A DNA stretch of 64,000 bases from Solirubrobacteraceae bacterium (GCA_030447785.1 JAUJOF010000005.1:29351-93350); one strand, 5' to 3'; positions 6,007 to 15,111 are shown, counted from the first letter of the stretch. Notes: generated from the sequence alone by a model not told the origin. Translations and numbers: made by a program.

Positions 6007-9000
6007 CTAGCCGCACCTCGGCGATGATCGGTACCTGCACCCTCGCGGCCGGCTCGCGACCCCCACGATCGTGTTTCTCAGGTCGGTGAACTGCTGGCCG
6101 CGGGACTGCAACGCCAGCGTCCCGCCGTACTCCTTGAGATCCTCCGCGCTATCACGGATCGCCTCCTGGGCCTCCAACTGGGCCTGCAACACCGCATTCT
6201 CCTTCGCCCACACCTGCTCGGCGATCTGGCGGGCAAGCACCGGGTCGCCCTGCCCGACTGCCTCAGCCTGCTGGGCCTGCAACGCCGCGACCTCAGAACG
6301 CAACGCCGGGAGCACCTGCGCCGAGATGAAGTCCGCGCGCGCTCCGCCTCCAGTCTCAAAGGTGCCGGCCAGGCGCTGCTCGAGCTCCAAGCGCGACAGC
6401 AGGCTGTCCACGCGCGAGTAGCCGTGTGCGGTGAGATCAACGGCGTCCTGTCGCACCCGAAAAGCGGCGTCGCGGACAAGATCGGCGCTGTCGGCCATCG
6501 CCCCCGTCAACTCCACGGCCGCGCCCGCCGCCGCGTCCACGGCCTGGCGCCACACGTCGATGGACCCGACCGTCAGCGCGTGCCATGCCTGGGCGTTCAG
6601 CGCGTCGATCTGCTGGCGCAGATGCGGGATGACGTGCGCCTGGATCGCGCCCGCGCGCTCGAGCATCCCGCCCGGGGTGTCCGTGGTGCGTGCGAGGCGC
6701 TGACCGGCTTCGATTCCCGCCTGGGCATGGCGACCTAGCCCCGCATGGAACCCCACGAGATCCACGCGGTCCTGGGCGTGGGTGAAGACCTGCGCGCGGG
6801 CGTTCTGAGCGAGCTGCACCGCGGTGTCAGCGATGGAGTCCTGCAAGCCGCGCAGCTGCTCCTCGAGGTCGCGGCTGGCGTCGGTGTTCCTCGCGGCCTT
6901 GGCGCGCCTGATCGCTGCCTGAAGCGGCGCGATCTGGCCGGTCATCGCGTCGCGCTGCTGGGTCAGCCCCCATGCCGTCCACTGCAACCCCTCGACGCTG
7001 TCCGCTTCGATGCCTCGCAGGCCGAGGTGTCGCTCGACCCGCCCACCGATGCGCTGAGCGGACTCGATCGCGCCGCCCACACCAGCACCGATGCCCTGCA
7101 GGCGCTCCGTGGTCTGCGTCTGGACCATCTCCAGTGCGCGCTCCAGCCGCTCGAGCTGGGGGCGCTCGCGCGTGGCGACACCATGCCGGCGGATCCGCCG
7201 GATCATTTTCTCCAGTTCGCTGCGGGTGCGATCCAGCACCGTGAACGTCACCCGCCGCGCGTGTTGCAGCGCCTCCTCGAGTGCCTGGAGATGGCGATCG
7301 GCGCGGGTTTCCGCGTTGGCGGGCAGCGCGCCCAGCGCGCGGACCTGCGCGGTCGGGCCGCCCGTCGTGAGAACCCGCTCGGTCGCCTCACGGCCAACAA
7401 GAGTCAGCGCACGCTCGAGACGCTGCACCTGCGGACGCTCACGGCGGGTGACGCCGCCGCGGCGGACCCGCGCGATCATCCCCTCGAGTTCCTTGCGGGT
7501 GCGCTCGATCTCCGCGACGGTCACGCGACGGGTCTGGGCCAGCGCCTCCTCCAGCGCTGTTAGGGCGCGCTTGGTTCGCGTGTCGGCGTTGTGAGGCAGC
7601 TGGTTGAGCTGGCGCACCCGTGCCATCGGGTCGACGAAGCCTCCGCGGGCCGCGCGAGCGGGAACGACCTGCTCGCCCTGGTGGACGTACGCCAGGCCGT
7701 CCTGGGGGATCGTGCCGCCGGTCTGGTAGGACCCGACGAACGGGGGGACAAAGCCGCCGCGGGCATACGCCCCGCCGCCGCGGGCCTGCATCACGTTCAG
7801 CGCTCGCGCCCAGTTACCGCCACCGTAGGTCTGACGCATGTAGCGAAACGCGGCGACCGCGTTGTGCAAGGGGTTTCGGATGTTGCCCATCCCCCGCAGC
7901 ATGTGCGCCCGGAAAGTCGGGCCGATCGTCTGGAACATCCCGATCGACGGGGTGCCGCGACGGGCGTTGACATCCCAGTTGTTCTGAGCGCTGGGATTGA
8001 AGCCCGACTCGCGGCGGGCTTGGCGGACCGCCATCCCCATCCAACCCGACCGCAGGCCCTGGGGGATACCCACGACCCTCATTGCTTGGGCGATGACCCG
8101 GCGGGCCGCAGCCTCGCCGATACCGCCGCCCGGACCAGGACCGTGGCTGGTTACCGCCAGATCTTCCATCGCCCGGTCGAGCTTGCGCTGCGCCGCCCTG
8201 CGCACCTTGTCGACGGCGCCCTGCGCGATCTGCGAGACCTGCCCGAGGTCGTCGCGAACGTTCGGCCGCTTGATCCGCGCGATCCCGCCACCGGGAACGC
8301 CACCACCGCCACCCCACTCGACGTGGGCGTGGTTGCCACGGCCATGGTTCGGATACGAGATCCCGATCCCGCCGGTGCCGTACAGCACCTTCTTCCCCGC
8401 CCGGATCGCGGCACGCAACCCAGCCTCGAGGGTCGCCCACGAACCACCCGGGCCCGGGACCACATCGAGGGCTGTGCCGGTCACGTTGTGGCCCGGCGAC
8501 TGGTGGCCGCCACCCGGGTCATAGCCGTAGCCGATCTGGATCTTGAAGCGCCGGATCCACGAGCTGACCGACCGAGCGATCGCCGGGTTGACCTTGTCGC
8601 GGCCACCCGTCGTATTCGGGTCACCGGGGACGCGGACCATCCCGCCCCGCGCCATGTAGTTGGGAGTGGCGACCTTGGAGAAAAGCCCCGAGAGGCCCCC
8701 GATCGGGGCCATCATCTGGTCGGCCGCCCGCTTCTGATGGCGGGTGAAGACCGCCACGTTCTCGCCCCGAGCGATCACGTGAGGCTGGCCGTTGAGCATC
8801 GCCGGGACCGTGTCGCGGCCAGCCTCCCCCTCACGACCCACCTGCACCAGACCACCCGTGGCCTTGCGCACCGGGCCGCCACGGGCACGCTCACCGACCC
8901 CGTAGAGCTTGAGCGCGTTGGTCATCTGCCTGCGGATGTTCGCCAGGCCCCTGCTGGTCGCCTCGCGCCCGAGGCTCATCGAGGACTGGATCGCGCCTGC

Positions 9001-12000
9001 CGCGGAGGACATGTTCCCGGCGAGCGCCTTGCGTCCGGCCGTCGAGTCGTTATCCATCCGCCGGCGCACGGAGCCCATCGAGCTGGTCGTGGTGTTGCGA
9101 AGCCTCTCCAGGTGATCCCCGCCGGTGGACGCGGCGTTGCCAAGCGCCCGGGTAATCCGCCCGCCAGCGACGCGGGCCTGGTCACCCGCGTTGTCCGCGC
9201 CGCTCGCGAAGCGACGCAGCTCCCCGCGCGCACCGGGGAACCGCCGCCCGACATCGGTCGCACCGTCGGCCAGGCGGTCCAGGCCCCGGGGGGCGTCTGT
9301 CCGGGACAGGCCGCGTGAGGCGGCCACGAACCCTTTTACGCTCGTCTCTGCCCGCGACAGGCTCTGCTGGGCGGCCTGACCGAAGTCCCTGACCATCGCC
9401 TTGCCCTGCTCAAGCTTGGCGGTCACCCCGCCGATCGCCGGCTCCAACGACGGGGCCTTTAGGAGATCCGGGGGGATCACGAGCTGCCCGGCGCGCTGGG
9501 TGAGCTGCTGCTGCGCGGCGCGGATGAACTGCGGGGCGTAGGCGGCGGCGCCCGCGGCGGCGGTCGCGACACCGACCTGGCGGCCGACCTCGACGGCCGC
9601 GACCTTCCACTGCGCTCCTGCCTCGACGGTGCCGGCTGCGGCCCCGGCGACGAACTGGCCGCCGGCGTCAGCGCCTACGACCTGGGCGTCTGCGGGGGAA
9701 GGCATCGCGACGGGCGGCGCCGGGGCGGTCACCGTGGCCGGGACCCGCCCCCCGGCCTGGAAGTGCGGGGCCTGGCGGGCAAGCGCCGAGCTGAGCGTCG
9801 CTCCTCCGGCCATGAGCTGCTGCCCGTGCCCGGTGAGCACCGCGGCGCCCGCCGGGGCCGCCATGAGCGTCCCGTCGCGCCTGGGGTTGCCGGGGACCAC
9901 CGCCCCGCGTCCCCGGTGGACGATCATCTCGCCGCCCGCAGCCATGAACGGCACCAGACCACCAGTGGCCATCGCCGCGATACGCCCGCCCACGCGCTTG
10001 CCAGGGAGGAGACTGTTGAGCATCGGCCCGAGGATCGGAATCCTCATTCCCTTGCCCTTCTTGGGATCAGCAACCTGCACCGGGAAAGCCTGCTGCAGCT
10101 CTGGACTCGCCCGATAGATCTCAAAGGTCATGGCCGCAACGGCGGCAAGACCCATGGTCTTGCCCAGGGTGCGACCGACGCCCCCAAACGCTCCCTTCAT
10201 GCGACCGAGGCGCTTGCCGTGGTTGAGACCAGGGCCGACATCGGTGCTGACCGTGCTGGCGATTCTGGTAGTAGCGACACTGCCCGCGCTATTGCCCGCG
10301 CTACGGAACACGCTGGTAAACGCCCGGCGGAACTTGTCCCTGAGACGCCCCATCCGGCCAGGCAGTGCGTCCGCAGCGTTCCCGGCAACCGAGCCTGCGA
10401 CAGCGGTTCCGCCCGATCGCCCGGCTCTGCCCATCACCCTGGCCACAACATCGCGCACCCCGCCGAGCGCCTTGCCAACCCGCCCGGAGGCACCCTTCAC
10501 GCCGCTGGCCAGCGCCTGCCCGATACGCGAGCCGCGCGCAACGCCACCGACGGTCTTGATCGCGCCGCCCAGCGCCCTGATGTCGCGGCCGAGGCGCATG
10601 ACCGGGCCGATCACCAGACCGAAACCCGCGAACGCGGCGATCCCGAGCTTCACCGGACCGGGCAGACCAACGAACGTCTTCAAGATCTTGTTCAGCGGAG
10701 GCAGAAGGTTCTGACCGACCGTGATCGCCAGCGACTGGGCGTTGGCCTTGACCTGCTGCCACTGATACGCAGTCGACTGCGACTGCTGAGCCAGAGCACG
10801 ACTGGTCGCGCCAGACGCCTTGCCCATCCCCTCGAGATCCTCCTTGGCTCCCTTCGAGTTCTTGCCGGTCAGCGCAAGCGCGCCGCCGAGCGCGCGGACG
10901 TTGGGGAACAGCTTGGCCAGCTCCTCCTTGCTGCCCCCCGTCGTCTTGGCAAGCGTTTCAAGAGCGCCCTGGAAGCCCTTCTGCTTGATCAGCGCCTCAC
11001 CCGACTCGTACCCGAGCTTCTTGAGGGTCTCGCTCAGGGCCGTCCCGGGCTTGAGCAGCGTCGTCATGATCGCCTTGATGCGCGTCATGGTCTCCGGGGC
11101 GGAGATGCCAGCCTTGGTCATCGTCGCGATCGACGCGCCAACCTGCTTCAACCCGACCCCAAGCGAAGACGCAAAGGGCAACACGTCGCCGACCTCCTGA
11201 GCCAGCGACTCGAAGCTGATCACGCCACGATCAACCGTCCTGAACAGCTGGTCGGAGACCTTGCCCGCGGCGCTGGCGGGCATCCGGTAGGCGTTGAGAA
11301 CAGCGGCCACCGCTTTGGTGGAGACCTCGGTGGTCGTCAGTCCGGCCGTTGCAGCGCGGGCCGTCGAGCCGAGGATCTGCATGGATTCCTTGGCGTTGAA
11401 CCCCGACGAGACCAGGTCGTAGAGGCCGTTGGCCAGCGTGATCGGCGCCTGCGCCGTCTGCCCCCCGAGCTCTCGCACCCGCTGGCCGACTCGCTGCAGC
11501 TCACGCTCGGAGAGCTGCGCGATGGAGTTGACGTTGCGCAACGCCTTGTCGAAGTCGATCACCGCTTTGGCGGAGAAGATCGCCCCCAGTCCCACGGCAA
11601 GCCGGCCCGTCGCGGCCGCACCCGCAGCAACCCCCCCAGCAGCAGGCGGCGCGTTACGGGGAGTCGCGGGGCGAGGAGTCCCCCGATTGGAGCGATGCGC
11701 GGCCGTGGCCTGGTTCACAGCGGCCGCCTCGGCACGCTTCGCGCGAGCAGTGGCCTCACTGACCTGCTGGACCTGCGCGCCGACACGCGCAGCGTGCTGC
11801 TCAGCGCTTCCAAGCCCGCGGTAGGCCGCTGAAGCCCGTGTCGTCGCGTTGGCGTTGGCGGTCATGCTCGCCGCCGCACGCCCACCCGTCTGGAGCGCCT
11901 GGCCCTGGGCCTGGGAGAGGTGACGAACCGCGCCGGTCAGCTGCGTGGCACCGGTCGCTGCACGGGTCGCCGCCTGGGTCTGAGCAGTCCCAGCCTGCTG

Positions 12001-12135
12001 GGCAGTGCGCGCGAGCTTCGCGTTCAGCTTGTCCGTGGTGGCCATGGACCGCTGGACCACGCGGTCCTGGCTGAGCATCTTCTGGGTGCCACGGTCAACG
12101 AGGTCGACCAAGTAGCGGATGCGTACGTCAGCCAC
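6007..12135 (-). CDS. Phage tail tape-measure protein with M15-like and lytic transglycosylase domains
   Basis: 2042 residues. Sets tail length and probably helps DNA or particle entry. Order: Ala/Gln-rich coiled start; TIGR01760-type tape-measure core (about 190-440: DFDKALRNVN, ALAQEVGD-like segments); hydrophobic helices (about 480-520 and 660-700); Gly/Ala-rich linkers; an M15-like peptidase (about 1180-1280, H-x7-D in HNVTGTALD and HAHVEW); an SLT transglycosylase (about 1340-1460, RRESGFNPSAQNNWD); then long helical repeats. It starts at GTG 12135. The last residues look wrong: a one-base shift in the C-run near 6058-6062 restores a natural ending (VQVPIIAEVRLDKLAEAA) that stops at 5985, so the 3' end is frameshifted in nature or in the assembly. 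Confidence 0.88.
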   Translation of the reverse strand: MADVRIRYLVDLVDRGTQKMLSQDRVVQRSMATTDKLNAKLARTAQQAGTAQTQAATRAATGATQLTGAVRHLSQAQGQALQTGGRAAASMTANANATTRASAAYRGLGSAEQHAARVGAQVQQVSEATARAKRAEAAAVNQATAAHRSNRGTPRPATPRNAPPAAGGVAAGAAATGRLAVGLGAIFSAKAVIDFDKALRNVNSIAQLSERELQRVGQRVRELGGQTAQAPITLANGLYDLVSSGFNAKESMQILGSTARAATAGLTTTEVSTKAVAAVLNAYRMPASAAGKVSDQLFRTVDRGVISFESLAQEVGDVLPFASSLGVGLKQVGASIATMTKAGISAPETMTRIKAIMTTLLKPGTALSETLKKLGYESGEALIKQKGFQGALETLAKTTGGSKEELAKLFPNVRALGGALALTGKNSKGAKEDLEGMGKASGATSRALAQQSQSTAYQWQQVKANAQSLAITVGQNLLPPLNKILKTFVGLPGPVKLGIAAFAGFGLVIGPVMRLGRDIRALGGAIKTVGGVARGSRIGQALASGVKGASGRVGKALGGVRDVVARVMGRAGRSGGTAVAGSVAGNAADALPGRMGRLRDKFRRAFTSVFRSAGNSAGSVATTRIASTVSTDVGPGLNHGKRLGRMKGAFGGVGRTLGKTMGLAAVAAMTFEIYRASPELQQAFPVQVADPKKGKGMRIPILGPMLNSLLPGKRVGGRIAAMATGGLVPFMAAGGEMIVHRGRGAVVPGNPRRDGTLMAAPAGAAVLTGHGQQLMAGGATLSSALARQAPHFQAGGRVPATVTAPAPPVAMPSPADAQVVGADAGGQFVAGAAAGTVEAGAQWKVAAVEVGRQVGVATAAAGAAAYAPQFIRAAQQQLTQRAGQLVIPPDLLKAPSLEPAIGGVTAKLEQGKAMVRDFGQAAQQSLSRAETSVKGFVAASRGLSRTDAPRGLDRLADGATDVGRRFPGARGELRRFASGADNAGDQARVAGGRITRALGNAASTGGDHLERLRNTTTSSMGSVRRRMDNDSTAGRKALAGNMSSAAGAIQSSMSLGREATSRGLANIRRQMTNALKLYGVGERARGGPVRKATGGLVQVGREGEAGRDTVPAMLNGQPHVIARGENVAVFTRHQKRAADQMMAPIGGLSGLFSKVATPNYMARGGMVRVPGDPNTTGGRDKVNPAIARSVSSWIRRFKIQIGYGYDPGGGHQSPGHNVTGTALDVVPGPGGSWATLEAGLRAAIRAGKKVLYGTGGIGISYPNHGRGNHAHVEWGGGGGVPGGGIARIKRPNVRDDLGQVSQIAQGAVDKVRRAAQRKLDRAMEDLAVTSHGPGPGGGIGEAAARRVIAQAMRVVGIPQGLRSGWMGMAVRQARRESGFNPSAQNNWDVNARRGTPSIGMFQTIGPTFRAHMLRGMGNIRNPLHNAVAAFRYMRQTYGGGNWARALNVMQARGGGAYARGGFVPPFVGSYQTGGTIPQDGLAYVHQGEQVVPARAARGGFVDPMARVRQLNQLPHNADTRTKRALTALEEALAQTRRVTVAEIERTRKELEGMIARVRRGGVTRRERPQVQRLERALTLVGREATERVLTTGGPTAQVRALGALPANAETRADRHLQALEEALQHARRVTFTVLDRTRSELEKMIRRIRRHGVATRERPQLERLERALEMVQTQTTERLQGIGAGVGGAIESAQRIGGRVERHLGLRGIEADSVEGLQWTAWGLTQQRDAMTGQIAPLQAAIRRAKAARNTDASRDLEEQLRGLQDSIADTAVQLAQNARAQVFTHAQDRVDLVGFHAGLGRHAQAGIEAGQRLARTTDTPGGMLERAGAIQAHVIPHLRQQIDALNAQAWHALTVGSIDVWRQAVDAAAGAAVELTGAMADSADLVRDAAFRVRQDAVDLTAHGYSRVDSLLSRLELEQRLAGTFETGGGARADFISAQVLPALRSEVAALQAQQAEAVGQGDPVLARQIAEQVWAKENAVLQAQLEAQEAIRDSAEDLKEYGGTLALQSRGQQFTDLRNTIVGVASRPRGCRYRSSPRCG

Positions 12136-12364
12136 CGGCCCTCACCGCCCCTCCATCAGCCAACCCGAGGCCAACCCGAGGCCGACCCGCGCCGAGAACC
12201 GCAGCCCCCGCGATCCTGGCGAAGTTGCCGACCATCCTGCGGGTAGTTCGCCCGGTCGTGCGCTCCAAGCCCCGCAGCTCGCGCTCTGCCTGACCGATGC
12301 CGCGGCGGAGTCCGCGGGAGTCCGCGGTCAGGCGATATCTGAGTTCTCTGCTGCGCGCGGGCAT
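12128..12364 (-). CDS. Short tape-measure-like N-terminal protein
   Basis: 78 residues from ATG 12364, overlapping the tape-measure start by 8 bp. The sequence (RELRYRLTADSRGLRRGIGQAEREL...RRMVGNFARIAGAAVLGAG) resembles the amphipathic opening of tape-measure proteins: an R-Y-L/RLTAD strand, a coiled coil and then a hydrophobic helix. After the helix it turns into Arg/Gly-rich sequence. It may be a truncated duplicate of a tape-measure N-terminus or the remnant of a second one. No independent function is evident. Confidence 0.55.
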   Translation of the reverse strand: MPARSRELRYRLTADSRGLRRGIGQAERELRGLERTTGRTTRRMVGNFARIAGAAVLGAGRPRVGLGLADGGAVRAGG

Positions 12365-12374
12365 GAGTGAAATT

Positions 12375-12704
12375 CTACCTTCCCTTCCGGCGGCGACTGT
12401 GACGCCGACCGCCGCGTTTTTGCCCGTTACCAACCTTCACCGCAACCCAGTGCAGGCGGCGGTCCTCAGCAGCCTCACAACGCATGTGCTCGTGCCCGGG
12501 AGCCTGAAGCAGCATGAAGTAGGCGACCAGGGTGACAAAATCCTCCGGGTTCAGATCGAACAGATCAGGCAGCAGCCACGATCGCACCTGCGGGTCGAGG
12601 GCGAAGTTCGCGTCCACAATCTCTGCGATGTGCTCAGGGTCGATGCCCTGGCCGTCAGCGCGCGCCGTGGGGTGAAAGGGGGGGAAAGGGGGCTTCGGGC
12701 TCAC
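12375..12704 (-). CDS. Phage-like small protein, possible tail-assembly protein
   Basis: 109 residues, starting at GTG 12704, which overlaps the upstream stop (GTGA) and has GGAG eight bases upstream. It has a proline-rich start, an acidic helical middle (DPEHIAEIVDANFALDP, then LNPEDFVTLVAYFMLLQ) and a basic tail. It sits directly before the tape-measure genes, where tail-assembly chaperones are normally encoded; that position is the only hint to function. I do not see the slippery-site fusion typical of the G/GT chaperone pair. Confidence 0.55.
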   Translation of the reverse strand: MSPKPPFPPFHPTARADGQGIDPEHIAEIVDANFALDPQVRSWLLPDLFDLNPEDFVTLVAYFMLLQAPGHEHMRCEAAEDRRLHWVAVKVGNGQKRGGRRHSRRRKGR

Positions 12705-13180
12705 AAGGACCACTCCGGTCGGATCGCCCCCAACGTCGGGGCCTCCCTCAGCCGGGCGCGACGCTCAGCCGATCGCCCCGCCGCGATCGACTCGATCTGC
12801 GCTTGGCCACCGACCTCCGCCACCGCACGCCACCGCAAGTTGCGCCGGCCCTTCGGCGTAAGGCCAAGACCGTCCATCCGCACTCGCACTTCGCCGCTCA
12901 GCGCGGCCGTCGGCTGGCGATGGCACTCCTCAGCGAGCCGGATGGTGTCCAGCGCGTAGGCGATATCGGCCGGCGTGTACTGCCCTGTCGACGGGTCCGC
13001 GCGCCACGCCCTCCACAACCGGCGCGTGGCCTCAGACCACGGCCCGTGGCCCCGCGCGCGCCTGGGCAGCGAGGGCAGCACCGGGGTCTCGAGCGGCGCG
13101 AGGTCGACCCACTCCCCGCCCGCCGGCACGTTGCGGCGCCGACGCTGTCCAGGTTGCTTCGGAGGCGCCCCCGGGGTCAC
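12701..13180 (-). CDS. Terminase-small-subunit-like protein, paralogue 1
   Basis: 159 residues. It resembles the small-terminase-like proteins of actinophages: a basic GQRRRRN N-terminus, a hydrophobic WSEATRRLWRAWRAD segment, YTPADIAYALDTIRLAEE, and a C-terminal GLTPKGRRNLRWRAV helix. Such proteins recognise packaging sites and recruit the large terminase. It starts at GTG 13180, two bases after the upstream stop. The preceding gene has the same plan and shares the PxQPGQRxRRN start, so this is a tandem duplication. There is no large terminase in the element. Confidence 0.6.
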   Translation of the reverse strand: MTPGAPPKQPGQRRRRNVPAGGEWVDLAPLETPVLPSLPRRARGHGPWSEATRRLWRAWRADPSTGQYTPADIAYALDTIRLAEECHRQPTAALSGEVRVRMDGLGLTPKGRRNLRWRAVAEVGGQAQIESIAAGRSAERRARLREAPTLGAIRPEWSL

Positions 13181-13182
13181 CG

Positions 13183-13650
13183 CTACACCGCCCGCAACTT
13201 GCGGACCTCCGCCGGCCCACGCTTGGCCGACGGCGACCGCTCAGCCTGGGCGACCTCCCACTGCAACCGCCGGCGCGCCAACGGAGAAATCCCGAAGCGA
13301 TCCTCAAGCTGGCGAATCTCGCCGTCGCCGTCGAAGCCGCGGACGACCGTCACCTCGCCATCAACGCTGGACGCCGCGAAGACCTCCGGGTCACCCGCCT
13401 CCACGCGCTCGCGCCGATCAACCAGCGAACACAGACGCGTCAACGGGAAGACATCGGCCTCCGTATACGTCGCAGCCATCGGCGAGGACCACAACGCACG
13501 CCAATACGCCTGGCCGAACTCGCCCCACACGACGCTCGTGCGCGGCTTCGGAGCCCTCCCAGAACGCCCCCCGGCCGGAAGCTGACGCCACTCGCTCTGC
13601 TCCCGATTGCGCCGCACACGCTGCCCCGGAGGCTTCGGCGTAGCGCCCAT
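13183..13650 (-). CDS. Terminase-small-subunit-like protein, paralogue 2
   Basis: 155 residues from ATG 13650, with CGGAG a few bases upstream. Same layout as the following gene: a PKPPGQRVRRN start, a central WGEFGQAYWRALWSS...YTEADVFPLTRLCSLVDRR segment, and a C-terminal FGISPLARRRLQWEV helix. The two proteins are clearly related but diverged, with more negative charge in this one's middle. Presumably DNA-recognition subunits. A role in diverting packaging to element DNA would fit a satellite lifestyle, but this is inferred from context only. Confidence 0.58.
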   Translation of the reverse strand: MGATPKPPGQRVRRNREQSEWRQLPAGGRSGRAPKPRTSVVWGEFGQAYWRALWSSPMAATYTEADVFPLTRLCSLVDRRERVEAGDPEVFAASSVDGEVTVVRGFDGDGEIRQLEDRFGISPLARRRLQWEVAQAERSPSAKRGPAEVRKLRAV

Positions 13651-13747
13651 TACTCCGATTCCCCAGATCCGTACACACCGACAGCGAGGTGGCGGGAGCA
13701 GGGAACGGGGTCGTCGCCCGCGAGGATCGGGTGCCGCCCCCCGGTCA

Positions 13748-14623
13748 TCAGTCCACCACCTCAAGCTCCGCGGGCTCCGCGACGAGCCCATGCCAGCGCT
13801 TGCGTCGGATGACCCAAGGGGTGAGACCTAGCCCTTGGGCTTCTCCCACACCGGTCACGATGAGGCCCACGTAGCGGTCGACGATCCCGCAGGCGGTGCC
13901 GTTCGCGTGGCTCCATGCGTTTGCCCACACCCTCAGGTCCGCAGTGCTCGGTCCCGTCGGGCCGCCGGGGTGTGAGTGCCACGCCCCGCAAACCGCGATC
14001 TCGTGACCCGCCAAGACCCTGTCTTTGATCTTGCCATGCTCAACCCGGAAGTCGAGCCCGAAGGTGCTGCGACCAAGGAGAGAGGACGGGCCAGGAGGGT
14101 GCGCTTCGATGACCTTGGTGCTCGCAGCGTCGCTTCGCGAGCGCAAACACGGGCGCAAACCGACCAGCAGGCCACCAGTTTCGTGAGTGCGCGGAACCGC
14201 GCGGGTGGCGGCTTGGAGACCGTCGAGCGCGTGGCGCGACAGCTTCACCACCGTCGGTGAGACAGTGGACGAGAGGTCAGGGAGCTCTCCGGTTCGATGT
14301 AGCGGCGCACTAAACCCGAGGGACCAAGTGGGGGGCGGCAGATAGTCGTCGTCCGGCAGCGTCGGTCCGGCGGTGCGGGAGCTTTGCCCAGCGGTCTTGC
14401 CGGTCCGTCCGTTGGATGGAGAGGGAAACTTTTCCTTTCCATCCCGGTTCGGGGATACAGGTTTGAGCCCGAACTTCTCCGGATAGTCGCGGACGATCGG
14501 GTGATCGGGCGCGACACAGTCAACGCCGGCCGTGATCTCGACGCGCTCGCCGTCGTACAGCGCGGTGAACGACTGCGTCGCGACCAGCATGTCTCGCTGG
14601 TTCGGTGGGTTGTCAGTACGCAT
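13748..14623 (-). CDS. JAMM/MPN metalloprotease-domain protein
   Basis: 291 residues from ATG 14623 (GGAGG six bases upstream). The C-terminal half is a JAB1/MPN domain with the complete JAMM zinc motif: the Glu in HETGG, then HSHP followed by a Ser and an Asp eight and eleven residues later (WHSHPGGPTGPSTAD). Prokaryotic JAMM proteins cleave ubiquitin-like tags or phage tail components. The N-terminal part (FTALYDGERVEITAGVD...DHPIVRDYPEKFG) resembles a small beta-rich domain seen at the start of phage structural proteins. A proline/serine-rich linker joins them. Substrate unknown. Confidence 0.75.
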   Translation of the reverse strand: MRTDNPPNQRDMLVATQSFTALYDGERVEITAGVDCVAPDHPIVRDYPEKFGLKPVSPNRDGKEKFPSPSNGRTGKTAGQSSRTAGPTLPDDDYLPPPTWSLGFSAPLHRTGELPDLSSTVSPTVVKLSRHALDGLQAATRAVPRTHETGGLLVGLRPCLRSRSDAASTKVIEAHPPGPSSLLGRSTFGLDFRVEHGKIKDRVLAGHEIAVCGAWHSHPGGPTGPSTADLRVWANAWSHANGTACGIVDRYVGLIVTGVGEAQGLGLTPWVIRRKRWHGLVAEPAELEVVD

Positions 14624-14884
14624 GGGATTCCTCCGTAGTGGGGGTGAGTGGTCTCGCCGCCCGGCCGCCCAGGAGGGCGAGACGGCCGGGCTGGGCGAGA
14701 TCCCCGCGCTGCTGAGCCTCCACGGCGCGGCCTCGACGCGGAGCGAGTCCACGCGAAGATCAGTAAGTGTGAAGTCCGCGCCGGTCGACATGCCAGCGCA
14801 GCCACGGCGCGGACAGACGAGCCGGTGATCGCTCCACAGCAGCACAGAGCCGCAGGTGGGGCAGGTCTCAGCCGCCAGCGTCAC
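14624..14884 (-). other. In-frame upstream zinc-ribbon coding segment
   Basis: From GTG 14884, which overlaps the upstream stop as GTGA, the frame is open straight into the JAMM gene with no stop codon. The first 30 residues make a compact zinc ribbon (CPTCGS, then CPRRGC). The following 45 residues are Pro/Ser/Arg-rich and look unlike protein. Either the JAMM protein is really 378 residues with an N-terminal zinc ribbon, or a small ribbon gene has lost its stop and the JAMM gene restarts at 14623, where the Shine-Dalgarno is strong. Confidence 0.45.
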
Positions 14885-15111
14885 GACGCCTCCCGCTCGC
14901 TCGTGGGCGTGCTGCCGCCGCGGCGCTCGAAGTCCTCGAGGGCGTCGACGCGCCAGCGCTTGTAGCGCCCGAGTTGCACGGTCGGCAGCAGTCCCTCGCG
15001 GGCCATGCGGTAGACGTGCGCTCGCGGCACGGCCCACCGCTCGGCGACCTCCTCGGCAGTCAGCAGGCGGCCAGGCGCCGTGTCAGTTGCGTGAGCGGGC
15101 CGAGCGGTCAC
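14881..15111 (-). CDS. Excisionase/MerR-type helix-turn-helix protein
   Basis: 76 residues from GTG 15111, overlapping the upstream stop (GTGA). The core (LLTAEEVAERWAVPRAHVYRMAREGLLPTVQLGRYKRWRVDALEDFERR) is a textbook excisionase/AlpA-like winged helix-turn-helix. In mobile elements such proteins bend DNA for excision or switch on element genes. It is the only clear DNA-binding regulator seen here, and together with the integrase it would control mobilisation. The frame is open further upstream, but that would overlap the preceding gene extensively. Confidence 0.78.
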   Translation of the reverse strand: MTARPAHATDTAPGRLLTAEEVAERWAVPRAHVYRMAREGLLPTVQLGRYKRWRVDALEDFERRGGSTPTSEREAS

